Positions 55,775-64,000 of a DNA stretch of 64,000 nt are shown here, in pieces. Source of the DNA: Rhodanobacteraceae bacterium (GTDB lineage Bacteria > Pseudomonadota > Gammaproteobacteria > Xanthomonadales > SZUA-5); NCBI GenBank assembly GCA_016717705.1, contig JADKFD010000006.1, positions 62,001-126,000 of the forward strand, given 5' to 3'. Within the stretch, counting starts at the first letter, position 1. Every line of letters begins with the position of its first letter. Position numbers and translations under genes: made by a program. The notes beneath the pieces are model-generated. The model did not search any database. It saw only the letters and a list, made by a program, of their open reading frames with translations, and was not told the DNA's origin.

Positions 55775-57394
55775 TGTGTACACCTCGATCCGATCGCGCC
55801 CGGCGTTCTTGGCGCGGTACAGGGCCAGATCGGCAAATTCGAACAGCTGCGCCGCATCGTTCGGCTTGTGCTTGAGGCGCTCGGCGATGCCGATCGAGAC
55901 GCTGCTGCGGGTGCCTTCCTGGCCGGCGTGACGGGCGTCGCGACGGATCGCGTCGGCGCGTTCCAGTGCCACCTCGATCGACGAGCCGGGCATCAACAGC
56001 ACGAACTCCTCGCCACCGTAGCGGGCCAGCAATTCGCCCGGTCCGACCCAGCCGGACAAGCGCTCGGCGATGGCCTTCAAGCGTTCGTCGCCCAGCGCGT
56101 GGCCATAGGTGTCGTTGAACAGCTTGAAGTGGTCGACGTCGATCAACAACATGGCCAGATGCGCATCGGCGGCACGCGCGGCCGACCAGGCATTGTCGGT
56201 CTCGAACTCCAGCTTGCGGCGATTGGCGACCCCGGTCAGTCCGTCCAGGTCGGCCAGTTCCGACAATCGCTTGTTGGCCAGTTCCAGTTCGTGGCTGCGC
56301 AGCGCCAGTGCCTCGGTGCGCTCGGACACCAGGGTCTCCAGTTCGTGGTTGCGTCGCTCCAGCGTGCGCGAACGCCAGCGCAGCAGCAGCAGGAACAACA
56401 CCACGATCCAGGCCAATGCGGCGAACATCGCCAGCCCGGTCTGATACCAGGCTGCGGACACGTGTATCGCATAGCGCAGCGGCGGCCCGGCCACGCCGGT
56501 TTCGTCGAGTGCACGCGCCTCGAAACTGTAGTCACCCGGCGCCAGGCTGCTGAACTCGCGCGAGCCCTCGGTGCCACCGTCCACCCAGTTGCGCTCATGA
56601 CCCAGCAGTCGCGACTGGTAGTGCAGCCGGGTGGAAATCACCGGGCTCGCATATTCGAAGCGGATCTGCCGGAACTTCTCGACTTCGATCGATTCGGGCT
56701 TGAGCGGCAACCAGCGGATCTTGCCGCCTTCGACGTCCATGCGCACGCGCTCCATCACCGGCGCAGCGCGCAGCGGCGGCGTGCGGGCGGCTCTCGGATC
56801 GAAGCGCACCATGCCGCTCCAGGTGCCGATCCAGGCGCGCCCATTGTCGTCGCCGCACTGCACGTCGACGATGCCGCGGGCGCCACCGTCCATCGGCCGC
56901 AATTCGACGAAGGGCTGGGCGGGATCGGGGTCGCGTCGCAGCAGGCGCCGGGCATTGAACGCAAACACGCTGCCATCGCCGCAGGTGCGCACGCGCACAT
57001 CGGAGCTGGGTGCCAATCCGGCCACGATCAACGGATGACGCTCCACTGGCGCAAAGCGCTGGCCATCCCAGGCCAAAAGCGCGCTGTCGGTGGACACCAG
57101 GACCTGACCGTCGATGTCGAGAACCGCGGCGCTGTGATCCGCGTCGCGCTGGTCGCCGAGCCTGAATTCCTCGGGCGCGCCCAGCCGATTGCCTTCCTGC
57201 ATCGCAAAACGCATGGGGTCGGCGAGTAGCCGGTCCACCCACAACGAGCCATCGGCGGCTTCGGCAATTTCATCGAAGCGGAAGCTGGGATCGCTGAACC
57301 GCTGGACGACCGCAAAGCCCTCGCCCTGGCGGTCGAGCACAACCAGCCCGGTGTCCTCGACCGCGTAGATGCGCCCCGGGACAAATCGGGACGG
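55769..57394 (-). CDS. Propeller-sensor diguanylate cyclase, C-terminal part (Reg_prop/Y_Y_Y/GGDEF)
   Basis: C-terminal part of the sensor cyclase whose N-terminal part is the next entry. It holds the last propeller repeats (ADGSLWVDRLLADPMRFAMQ; GRAWIGTWSGMVRFDP), a Y_Y_Y domain (RLHYQSRLLGHERNWVDGGT; SLAPGDYSFEARALDETGVA), one helix (GLAMFAALAWIVVLFLLLLR), a coiled coil and a GGDEF domain with ARYGGEEFVLLMPG. GPGE stands where an RxxD inhibitory site would be, so product inhibition is unlikely. The stop (55769-55771) is inside a repeat arm. The upstream frame is lost near 57385-57405; removing one C yields RLIPSRFVPGRIYAVEDTGL. Confidence 0.87.
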   Translation of the reverse strand, partial: PSRFVPGRIYAVEDTGLVVLDRQGEGFAVVQRFSDPSFRFDEIAEAADGSLWVDRLLADPMRFAMQEGNRLGAPEEFRLGDQRDADHSAAVLDIDGQVLVSTDSALLAWDGQRFAPVERHPLIVAGLAPSSDVRVRTCGDGSVFAFNARRLLRRDPDPAQPFVELRPMDGGARGIVDVQCGDDNGRAWIGTWSGMVRFDPRAARTPPLRAAPVMERVRMDVEGGKIRWLPLKPESIEVEKFRQIRFEYASPVISTRLHYQSRLLGHERNWVDGGTEGSREFSSLAPGDYSFEARALDETGVAGPPLRYAIHVSAAWYQTGLAMFAALAWIVVLFLLLLRWRSRTLERRNHELETLVSERTEALALRSHELELANKRLSELADLDGLTGVANRRKLEFETDNAWSAARAADAHLAMLLIDVDHFKLFNDTYGHALGDERLKAIAERLSGWVGPGELLARYGGEEFVLLMPGSSIEVALERADAIRRDARHAGQEGTRSSVSIGIAERLKHKPNDAAQLFEFADLALYRAKNAGRDRIEVYTE

Positions 57395-58832
57395 GAATCA
57401 GGCGCCAGACCAGCATGTCGCCGACCAGCGGCAACAGCTGCTGGTCGCGCCACAGGTAGATGCCTTCGCGTGCTCCCAGCAGCAGCCCGATCGGCGTCGC
57501 CACCAGATCGTTGACTTCGTTCTGCGCCAGGGCGACGGTCTCGAAGCGGGCCGCCCCGGAGTCATCGCGAATCGCGCCGAACAGTCCAACCGACGTCGAC
57601 ACGTACAAGCGACCCTGGTATTCCGCGGCATGCGTCACCCCGCCGCGCAGGCCGTGACTGCGATCGATCAGCGACCAGGCTTCGGACAGCGACATGCGCA
57701 CGATGTCGGTCTCGGTGGCGGCCCAGAGATGGTTTTCGCGATCCACGGCCAGCCCCAACACTGGCGCCGGCCCGGTCGGCCAGACGCTGTAGCTGGTGAA
57801 GTCGGCATTGACCCGAACGATATCGCCGCTCAGCGTGCCAATGGCGTAGCCACCGTCGGGCAGGGCGATCATGGTGTATGGATTGGCGGTCTTCAGCATC
57901 GCCTCGGCGGCGTGCTCGCGCGGAACCGCTTGATCGCCGTCGATGCGGTAGAGATTGCCGGTGTCGGTCAGCAGCCAGTACTGCGACGGCCCTTGACGGA
58001 CCAGACCGCGCACGCGCCCGGCCGCCGTCAACCAGGGCCGCAATTCCTTGCCATGCAACTGGAACATGCGCCGGTCGCGCAGCACCACGACCGGCGGCCC
58101 GCCGGGCGAGAACATCGCCAGCAGCTTGCCCGGGAGGCTGATGCTGGCCTGCCGACCATCGTAACCGACAAAGAAAATCTGCCTGCTCGTGGCGAAATAG
58201 ACACCATCGGCAACCGCCGCCGTGTCCCAGACCTCCCCCAGCGGCGCGCCCACGCTGTCGGGAAAGAAGCCGCTCTCGAGACTGAGGATCTCGTTGCGAC
58301 CATCCACGCCGCGCTTGAGTACACCGAAATTCTGGTACCCACCGACATAGACCTTGCCGTCGGCGCCGAACGCCAGGGAGCGCGCCGCCCCGGCACCCGG
58401 CATCGGGATGCGCTGCCAACGCTGACCGAAGTAGCGCAGCAATCCGTCCGAATTGCCGACGTATATCTGACCGTCTTCGAGCGCCAGAACCGAGAAGCTG
58501 TAGGGATGCGCGTCGGTGTCGGCCGGTGAATAACGGGTCAAGCTCGGCTGGCCGATCCAGTTGTCGGCATCGGCGCATGCCGGATCGGGCAAACCGACCG
58601 CCGCCAACAGCATCCCGACGCATGCCAGAACGCCGCGCAAGCGGGCGCAGCCGCGCCGCAGCCGGCGCGCCAGCTGGCCAGAATCGTCGCTTGCGCGGCT
58701 CGTGCTGATGCGGATATCCCCGTCGCTCCCGACGGTCTCAGACGATGCGACTTTCGCGACCAGCCTGCAATGACCTCGGCGCGCGCGCCAGGAATGATGG
58801 CGGCCCGGAAACCGTCTGGCATACTCGATCAC
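57395..58832 (-). CDS. Propeller-sensor diguanylate cyclase, N-terminal part
   Basis: N-terminal periplasmic part of the second sensor cyclase (about 1,000 residues in all). The likely signal peptide is LRGVLACVGMLLAAVGLPDP ending ACADA, which would start at a TTG near 58645 or at an upstream codon; the frame is open to an ATG at 58832 and the true start is not decidable. Propeller repeats follow (SFSVLALEDGQIYVGNSDGL; LAFGADGKVYVGGYQNFGVL; VLGLAVDRENHLWAATETDI). It diverges from the S1C protease gene with about 60 bases between the outermost starts. Confidence 0.8.
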
Positions 58833-58894
58833 GTTGCAGCCGGCGCGCTGGCGCCCACGGCAACGCGTTGCCCCTCCTGGCCGACCTTTAGCGC

Positions 58895-60151
58895 ATGTTC
58901 CTGCTTCGTGTCCTGATCTGCCTGCTGCTCGGTGTCTCGGCGCTTGCAGCCGAAGAGTGGACCACCGAGGACGTCTACACGCGGCATCAGGACAGCGTGC
59001 TCCAGGTGCGCATCATCGACGCCAAGGGCGGCGCCAAGCGTTCGATCGGCAGCGGATTCATGGTCAGCGACGACGGCCGCCTGGTCACCAATTTCCACGT
59101 GGTCGCCGATTTCGTGCACCACCCTGACGATCACCGGGCCGAATGGGTCGGCAGCGACGGCAGCAGCGGACCGCTGGAACTGCTGGATGTCGACGTCGTC
59201 CACGACCTCGCGGTGATGCAGTCGGAAGCACTCGCCGGGCGCAAGTTTCTGGCGGTCGAGAGCAATCTGCCGAAGATGGGCGAGCGCCTGTTCGCGCTCG
59301 GCTTTCCCTACGACCTGGGACTCACCATCGTCGAGGGCACTTACAACGGACTGTTGGAAAAGTCCCTGTATGAACGCATCCACCTGACTTCTTCGATCAA
59401 TCCCGGCATGAGCGGCGGCCCGGCGATCGATCGCAACGGCAATGTGATCGGCGTCAACGTCGCCACCGCGGGCAACCAGGTCAGCTTTCTGGTTCCCGCG
59501 CGCCACGTGATCGAACTGCTGACCCGCGACGAGGCCAGCACGCGCGGTGAATTGATGGATCGCATCGGCGCCCAGTTGCGCGCCAATCAGGCACGTTACC
59601 TGAGTGAACTGATGCAGGCGCCATTCGTGAGCATGAGCCTTGGCGACTATCAGGTTCCCGGCGCCATCGCGCGCTATGTCAATTGCTGGAGCCAGACTGA
59701 TCAGGACGCCGAACGCCTCTACAATCACACCGAACTCAGTTGCCAGAGCGAAGACGATGTCTTCCTGTCGGGCGAGCTGACCACCGGTGCGATCCGCTAC
59801 GAACATGCGCTGTTCAGCAGTCGCAAGATCGGCACGCTGCGCTTCTGGACCCAGTTGCAGCGACAGTTCGGCAGTTTTTACGGCGATCTGGGCGGCGACA
59901 AGGCCAGCGTCACCGGCTTTGAGTGCCATCGCGACTTCTACGAGCACGCCGGGCTGAAGAGCAAGCTGGTGCTGTGTGTGCGTCGCTACCGCGAATTCGA
60001 CGGCCTGTACGACCTGGTGCAGCGACAGATGACGTTGGATCGCAGCGATCGCGCCCTGCAGTCGACGCTGGTGCTGACCGGGGTCGATCGCGAACACGGA
60101 CTCGAATTCGCGCGGCGCTTCGCCGAGGAGGTCCGGTGGACGAAGCCGTGA
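58895..60151 (+). CDS. Exported trypsin-like serine protease (S1C/DegP-like, no PDZ)
   Basis: A 418-residue exported protein. Signal peptide LLRVLICLLLGVSALAA; then a chymotrypsin-fold domain with the full triad: His in LVTNFHVVADF, Asp in VVHDLAVMQ, Ser in SSINPGMSGGPAIDRNG. After about residue 210 there is no PDZ domain; instead a C-terminal domain of about 200 residues with four cysteines (YVNCWSQTD, TELSCQSED, FECHRDFYE, LVLCVRRYR) that I do not recognise. The last 16 bases overlap the start of the FHA membrane protein, so the two are translationally coupled and probably act together. Confidence 0.87.
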   Translation: MFLLRVLICLLLGVSALAAEEWTTEDVYTRHQDSVLQVRIIDAKGGAKRSIGSGFMVSDDGRLVTNFHVVADFVHHPDDHRAEWVGSDGSSGPLELLDVDVVHDLAVMQSEALAGRKFLAVESNLPKMGERLFALGFPYDLGLTIVEGTYNGLLEKSLYERIHLTSSINPGMSGGPAIDRNGNVIGVNVATAGNQVSFLVPARHVIELLTRDEASTRGELMDRIGAQLRANQARYLSELMQAPFVSMSLGDYQVPGAIARYVNCWSQTDQDAERLYNHTELSCQSEDDVFLSGELTTGAIRYEHALFSSRKIGTLRFWTQLQRQFGSFYGDLGGDKASVTGFECHRDFYEHAGLKSKLVLCVRRYREFDGLYDLVQRQMTLDRSDRALQSTLVLTGVDREHGLEFARRFAEEVRWTKP

Positions 60152-61113
60152 GCTTCCGCGGCGCGGTTGAGGTGGTCGATCGCTCCGGCCATGTCCAGGC
60201 GCGCATACGTGTCGAACAACTGCCGTTTCGTATCGGCCGTGCCCTCGACAACGATCTGGTGCTGGACGACCCTTATGTGTGCGCGCACCACGCGGAGATT
60301 CGCGGCGACGAGTGCATGGAGCTGGTCGACTGCGGCAGTTTGAACGGCAGCTTCCGCGGCAGCGAACGCGAGCGTCAGCCGCGCATCGCGCTGGGCGGCG
60401 GCAGCGAACTGCGGGTGGGGCATACGCTGCTGCGTTTCCGCGCGGCAGACGAGAGCTTGCCGGCGACGCTGGCGGATCCGATGGCGGGCTCCCGCTGGCT
60501 GGGCCTGGATCGCATGCGCTGGGCTTTCCTGGCGCTCGCGGGCAGCGCGGCCGTGGTGGTCGCCGAACAGATCGTCGGCAGCACCCAAGTCGTGCGCCCG
60601 GGGGTGATCATCAATGCGGCGGCGCCGGCCCTCATCGTGCTGGCGCTGTGGGCGCTGTCATGGAGCCTGGTGAATCGCGTCGTCGCGCACCGCTTCCATT
60701 ACGCCGGGCATCTGGCCATCGGCGGATTCGGTGTCATCGCCGTCAGCCTGATGGAAACCGCCGGCAGCTATCTGGCTTTTGCAGTTTCTGGCGATGAACT
60801 GCAGTCGATCTTCGCCAGCCTGGGCAACGCCGCGCTGATCGGCGTGTTGATTTTCGGGCACCTGCGCCTGATTTCGCGCGGCAGTGCGCGACGCCTGCTG
60901 CTGCCCGCGGGACTCGTCGGCATTGCTTTTCTGGCGCTGTCGGTCTTGCCCAAGGCCAGCGACGATCAGTTCCGCAGCGAACCGGAGATGTCCGCGACCC
61001 TGAAGCCGCCATTTGCCGCCTTGCGGGCGGGCCGGGACAGCCAGACCTATTACAGCGACGCCACCAGGGCGCTGGACGCGGCCGATGCCGCGGTCAAGGA
61101 CGCGGCGGACTGA
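60136..61113 (+). CDS. FHA-domain multi-pass membrane protein
   Basis: A 325-residue inner-membrane protein. GTG 60136 has a GGAGG site 5 bases upstream and lies inside the end of the protease gene. Residues 5-100 are an FHA domain: FRIGRALDNDLVLDDPYVCA, HHAEIRG and CGSLNGSFRG. The usual phosphate-contact Ser of the SRxH motif is Cys-Ala here (VCAHHAE), so phosphothreonine binding may be altered. About five helices follow (RWAFLALAGSAAVVVAEQIV; ALIVLALWALSW; AIGGFGVIAVSLMETAGSYL; ALIGVLIFGHLRLI; LPAGLVGIAFLALSVL), then a short periplasmic or cytoplasmic tail. It may link phospho-signalling to the secreted protease. Confidence 0.85.
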   Translation: MDEAVSFRGAVEVVDRSGHVQARIRVEQLPFRIGRALDNDLVLDDPYVCAHHAEIRGDECMELVDCGSLNGSFRGSERERQPRIALGGGSELRVGHTLLRFRAADESLPATLADPMAGSRWLGLDRMRWAFLALAGSAAVVVAEQIVGSTQVVRPGVIINAAAPALIVLALWALSWSLVNRVVAHRFHYAGHLAIGGFGVIAVSLMETAGSYLAFAVSGDELQSIFASLGNAALIGVLIFGHLRLISRGSARRLLLPAGLVGIAFLALSVLPKASDDQFRSEPEMSATLKPPFAALRAGRDSQTYYSDATRALDAADAAVKDAAD

Positions 61114-61127
61114 GGATCGCGTGCGGC

Positions 61128-61342
61128 TTCCGCGGGAGCGACCGCGGCCGCGATCGCGCAACGACGTGTGCGTCGCGATCTTGTAGGAACGACGCGTACG
61201 CCGCGATCTTGCAGGAGCTGTACGTCGCGATCTTGTAGGAGCGACGTAAACGTCGCGACCAGAATGCATCGCGCGCAAGCGCGCTCCTGCAACCATGCCG
61301 AAGTTCCACGCCAGCCTTTGTAGGAGCGACCTCGGTCGCGAT
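61128..61342. repeat. Degenerate array of TGTAGGAGCGACGT REP-like elements
   Basis: At least five related units (CGCGATCTTGTAGGA(A/G)CGACG) in tandem and inverted orientation, plus one GCGCGCAAGCGCGCTCCTGC copy, fill the 250 bases between the FHA gene and the terminator. The array shows several sub-variants (cga, cgc, cgt cores) and no gene. Confidence 0.8.
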
Positions 61343-61364
61343 AGCTCTTGTGCATCCCGCAAGC

Positions 61365-61394
61365 GCGAAAGGCCGCCCGAGGGCGGCCTTTCGC
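61365..61394. terminator. Bidirectional hairpin terminator
   Basis: GCGAAAGGCCGCCC-GA-GGGCGGCCTTTCGC is a perfect 14-bp stem with short A/T runs inside the base of the stem, placed between the convergent FHA gene and ctaE; it fits the classical form AAAGGCCGCC...GGCGGCCTTT of bidirectional intrinsic terminators. Confidence 0.85.
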
Positions 61395-61418
61395 GGCACT
61401 GGCGATGTGGAATCCGCC

Positions 61419-62291
61419 CTACAACACGTAGACGAACACGAACAATCCCAACCAGACCACGTCGACGAAGTGCCAGTACCAGGCCACCGCCTCGAAGCCG
61501 AAGTGGTTTTCCTTGGTGAAATGGCCGGACATGCAGCGGAACAGAATCACCAGCAGCATGATCGTGCCCAGCGTCACGTGCATGCCGTGGAAGCCGGTCA
61601 GCATGAAGAAGGTGCTGCCGTAGACACCGGAGCCCAAGGTCAGACCGAGGGCATGGTAGGCATGGATGTACTCGGTGGCCTGGAAGTACAGGAACAGTGC
61701 GCCGAGCGCGACCGTAGCCGCCATCCACCACACCAGTGCGGTGCGCTGGCCCACCTTCAGCGCCCAGTGCGCCATGGTGATGGTCAGGCCCGAGGTCAGC
61801 AGGATCATCGTATTCAGCAGCGGCAGGCCCCACGCCGGGATGGTCTCGAAGGCGCCGCCGACGTTGCCGGGGCCATTGGTCGGCCACACCGCTTCATAGC
61901 CCGGATGCAAGATTGCGTTGGTGGCGAAGCCATCGCCCTCACCGCCCAGCCATGGCACCGACAACATGCGCGCGTAGAACAGCGAACCGAAGAAGGCGGC
62001 GAAGAACATCACTTCCGAGAAGATGAACCACACCATCCCCATGCGGAAGGAGACGTCGACCTGATGGTTGTAGATGCCGCTGACGCTTTCCTTGATCACC
62101 GTCCCGAACCAGCCGAACAGCATGATCAGGAGCAGCGCCATGCCGACGCCGAACTTGATCATGCCAAAGGTGTGGTCGCCGTTGACCAGCGAGGCAGCCC
62201 CGCCCATCACGAAGAACAGTGCCACCGATCCGAGGATCGGCCAGGCGCTGCCGTGTGGGATGTAGTAAGCGCCGGAGCTTTGTGCTGCCAT
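61419..62291 (-). CDS. ctaE: Cytochrome c oxidase subunit III
   Basis: A 290-residue, seven-helix inner-membrane subunit of the aa3-type terminal oxidase. It has the SYYIPHGSAWP-like start (GAYYIPHGSAWPILGS), the EVMFFAAFFGSLFYAR helix, TMAHWALK, QATEYIHAYHALGLT and the C-terminal HFGFEAVAWYWHFVDVVWLG, all hallmark motifs. It supports proton uptake by subunit I. It is the last gene of the cluster on the minus strand, 47 bases after ctaG, and ends before the bidirectional terminator. Confidence 0.97.
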   Translation of the reverse strand: MAAQSSGAYYIPHGSAWPILGSVALFFVMGGAASLVNGDHTFGMIKFGVGMALLLIMLFGWFGTVIKESVSGIYNHQVDVSFRMGMVWFIFSEVMFFAAFFGSLFYARMLSVPWLGGEGDGFATNAILHPGYEAVWPTNGPGNVGGAFETIPAWGLPLLNTMILLTSGLTITMAHWALKVGQRTALVWWMAATVALGALFLYFQATEYIHAYHALGLTLGSGVYGSTFFMLTGFHGMHVTLGTIMLLVILFRCMSGHFTKENHFGFEAVAWYWHFVDVVWLGLFVFVYVL

Positions 62292-62338
62292 GAGGAATCC
62301 CCGTCAATTCAAAGTGTGAGCGCGAAGGCCCAGAGAAA

Positions 62339-62923
62339 TCACAGCGCCAGATTATTGGGTACGACCGCGTGCTGCGCCAGTCGCCCGGTGGCAATGTCAT
62401 TGAGATAAAAAGTGTACGACAGCGTCATCACCGACACATTCGCGGGCAATGCCGGGTCGACCACAAAGCGCACCGGCATGTCGCGCGTTTCCCCCGCCGC
62501 CAGCGTCTGTTCGGTGAAACAGAAGCATTCGGTCTTGTTGAAATAGATCGACGCCCGATTCGGCGCCACGCTCGGTACGGCCTGGCCGACCAGATCGTTG
62601 GCGCTCAGGTTGCTGGCCTCGAACAGCACTTCGGTGATCTGCCCCGGGTGCACCTCGATGCTCGCCTGCTTGGCGCGGAACGCCCATGGCAGCCCGGCCT
62701 TGACCGACGTATCGAACTGCACGGTAATCGTGCGCGTGGTGTCGACCACGCCAGCGGCCGCGCTGGTGCCGCCGGCGTTCCCGGTCTTGCCGTTGATCCC
62801 GGTGATCTCGCAGTAGATCGAGTAGATCGGAATCAGCGCGAAGCAGAACAGGAACGAGCCCGCGCAGACCATAAGGACCTTGCGTATGACGCCGCGATGG
62901 TCGACGGGCGCGGCCGGATTCAT
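62339..62923 (-). CDS. ctaG: Cytochrome c oxidase assembly protein CtaG/Cox11
   Basis: A 194-residue copper chaperone that delivers Cu(B) to subunit I. One N-terminal helix (VLMVCAGSFLFCFALIPIYS) followed by IYCEITGINGKTG and a periplasmic Ig-like domain with the copper-binding CFCF motif in NKTECFCFTEQTL, then FVVDPALPANVSVMTLSYTF. The first Cys of the helix and the CxC pair match the family. ATG overlaps the stop of the 40-residue gene upstream (ATGA). Confidence 0.95.
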   Translation of the reverse strand: MNPAAPVDHRGVIRKVLMVCAGSFLFCFALIPIYSIYCEITGINGKTGNAGGTSAAAGVVDTTRTITVQFDTSVKAGLPWAFRAKQASIEVHPGQITEVLFEASNLSANDLVGQAVPSVAPNRASIYFNKTECFCFTEQTLAAGETRDMPVRFVVDPALPANVSVMTLSYTFYLNDIATGRLAQHAVVPNNLAL

Positions 62924-63042
62924 GTCAGCAACATCACGCGGATGAAAAACAGACCGTACAGCGCGACGGCGATCAAGGTCAGCACCAACACCGTCCGGCG
63001 GATGGCCGGACGGCGATCATTGCGGTCGGATTGCGCCGGCAT
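62920..63042 (-). CDS. 40-residue single-pass membrane protein in the oxidase operon
   Basis: A 40-residue protein with a basic N terminus (PAQSDRNDRRPAIRRT) and one helix (VLVLTLIAVALYGLFFIRVM). Its ATG shares one base with the ctaD stop (TGATG) and its stop overlaps the ctaG start by four bases, so it is translationally coupled on both sides. Small proteins in this position (cytochrome oxidase small assembly protein) are common in proteobacterial cta clusters; its role is not proven. Confidence 0.8.
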   Translation of the reverse strand: MPAQSDRNDRRPAIRRTVLVLTLIAVALYGLFFIRVMLLT

Positions 63043-64000
63043 CAGTGGCTCACGTCGCCGTGCGCCAGCACGCTGTCGTCGATCTTCGGCGGCGTCGAGA
63101 ACGAGTGGTACGGTGCCGGCGACGGCAGCGTCCATTCCAGGCCCTTGGCGCCTTCCCACACGCCCGAGGTGGCCTTGGCGCCACGCTTCAGGAAGCAGGT
63201 GTCGATGATCAGCCAGGCAAACAGCAACTGCGACAGGCCAAAGGCGAAGCCGCCGATCGACGAGATCATGTTGAAATCGGCGAAGGCCACGTTGTAATCC
63301 GGGATACGGCGCGGCATGCCGGCCAGGCCGAGGAAGTGCTGCGGGAAGAACAGCATGTTGACGGTGATCGTCGACAGCCAGAAATGCACCTTGCCGAGCG
63401 TCTCGTTGTACATGCGCCCGGTCCACTTCGGCAGCCAGTAGTAGACCGCCGCCATGATCGAGAAGATCGCGCCGGTGACCAGCACATAGTGGAAGTGCGC
63501 GACCACGAAATAGGTGTCGTGGTACTGGAAGTCGGCCGGCACGATCGCCAGCATCAGGCCCGAGAAACCGCCGATGGTGAACAGCACGACGAAGGCGATC
63601 GCGAACAGCATCGGCGTCTCGAAGGTCATCGAGCCGCGCCACATGGTCGCCACCCAGTTGAACACCTTCACGCCGGTCGGGATCGCGATCAGCATGGTCG
63701 CGTACATGAAGAAGATCTGGCCACCGAGCGGCATGCCGACGGTGAACATGTGGTGCGCCCAGACGATGAAGGACAGGAAGGCGATCGACGCGGTCGCGTA
63801 GACCATCGCCTGGTAGCCGAACAGCGGCTTGCGGGCGAAGGTCGGAATGATCTCCGAGGCCACGCCGAAGGCGGGCAGGATCATGATGTAGACCTCGGGA
63901 TGGCCGAAGAACCAGAAGATGTGCTGGAACATCACCGGGTCACCGCCACCGGCGGCATTGAAGAAGCTGGTGCCGAAGTACTTGTCGGTCAGCAGCATGG
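63042..64000 (-). CDS. ctaD: Cytochrome c oxidase subunit I, C-terminal part (runs off the edge)
   Basis: The 3' part (about 319 codons) of the catalytic subunit; the 5' part is beyond the right edge. Visible motifs: FWFFGHPEVYIMILP (His ligand of Cu(B) and the His-Tyr crosslink), IVWAHHMFTVGM (two Cu(B) His), TGVKVFNWVATMW (K-channel Lys region), DTYFVVAHFHYVL (heme ligands), and the C-terminal TLPSPAPYHSFSTPP. This is an A-type heme-copper oxidase (GHPEVY with Tyr). The gene leads into the small gene and ctaG without a gap. Confidence 0.97.
   Translation of the reverse strand, partial: MLLTDKYFGTSFFNAAGGGDPVMFQHIFWFFGHPEVYIMILPAFGVASEIIPTFARKPLFGYQAMVYATASIAFLSFIVWAHHMFTVGMPLGGQIFFMYATMLIAIPTGVKVFNWVATMWRGSMTFETPMLFAIAFVVLFTIGGFSGLMLAIVPADFQYHDTYFVVAHFHYVLVTGAIFSIMAAVYYWLPKWTGRMYNETLGKVHFWLSTITVNMLFFPQHFLGLAGMPRRIPDYNVAFADFNMISSIGGFAFGLSQLLFAWLIIDTCFLKRGAKATSGVWEGAKGLEWTLPSPAPYHSFSTPPKIDDSVLAHGDVSH

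Overview
The window is high-GC, gene-dense bacterial chromosome, most likely from a gammaproteobacterium of the order Lysobacterales (Xanthomonadales), perhaps an environmental Rhodanobacteraceae/Lysobacteraceae relative. This rests on family content rather than a database search: an aa3-type ctaD-ctaG-ctaE cluster, a RelA with a decayed HD domain, a lipoyl-domain LpdA, DPP4, M56-TonB antirepressor, Reg_prop/Y_Y_Y-GGDEF sensors, an IPTL-CTERM surface protein and many short REP-like palindromes. No prophage, CRISPR array, transposase or plasmid gene was found.

Layout. 0-6.3 kb: gltX, an isolated SxtJ-like membrane protein, ribokinase plus a NupC nucleoside transporter (salvage pair), a membrane diguanylate cyclase and tRNA-Gly(CCC). 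6.4-11.1 kb: a hybrid histidine kinase translationally coupled to a REC-GGDEF regulator, then a lone thiS. 11.2-16.3 kb: a BlaI/M56 repressor-protease pair with two BlaI-type operators, then a beta-propeller sensor diguanylate cyclase. 16.5-21.2 kb: sppA and a NarL-type regulator with a 7TM kinase. 21.2-31.4 kb: three large secreted proteins (FG-GAP, M14 carboxypeptidase, Calx-beta) around relA. 31.5-35.7 kb: a membrane Ser/Thr kinase coupled to a periplasmic repeat protein, and a DUF2059 protein. 35.8-37.4 kb: a C-rich gene desert. 37.4-41.9 kb: lpdA, LprI-like, UspA, SPOR and alpha/beta-hydrolase genes separated by unusual inverted short tandem repeats. 42-53.2 kb: a VIT/VWA-like protein, a roughly 1,490-residue DUF11/IPTL-CTERM surface protein, and an incomplete peptide ABC transporter (lipoprotein, binding protein, one permease). 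53.3-61.1 kb: DPP4, a second sensor diguanylate cyclase, and an overlapping S1C protease/FHA membrane protein pair. 61.4 kb to the right edge: ctaE, ctaG, a 40-residue membrane protein and the 3' part of ctaD.

Two themes stand out. First, at least nine genes are interrupted by single-base frameshifts with otherwise intact reading frames on both sides, most easily explained by residual assembly indels; several entries below are therefore split or marked. Second, the intergenic space is crowded with repeat families (REP-like palindromes and inverted heptamer arrays), one of which sits in frame inside the interdomain linker of lpdA, while others overlap stop codons. Signalling is also over-represented: four GGDEF proteins and no EAL or HD-GYP protein, two further kinase systems and an FHA protein.
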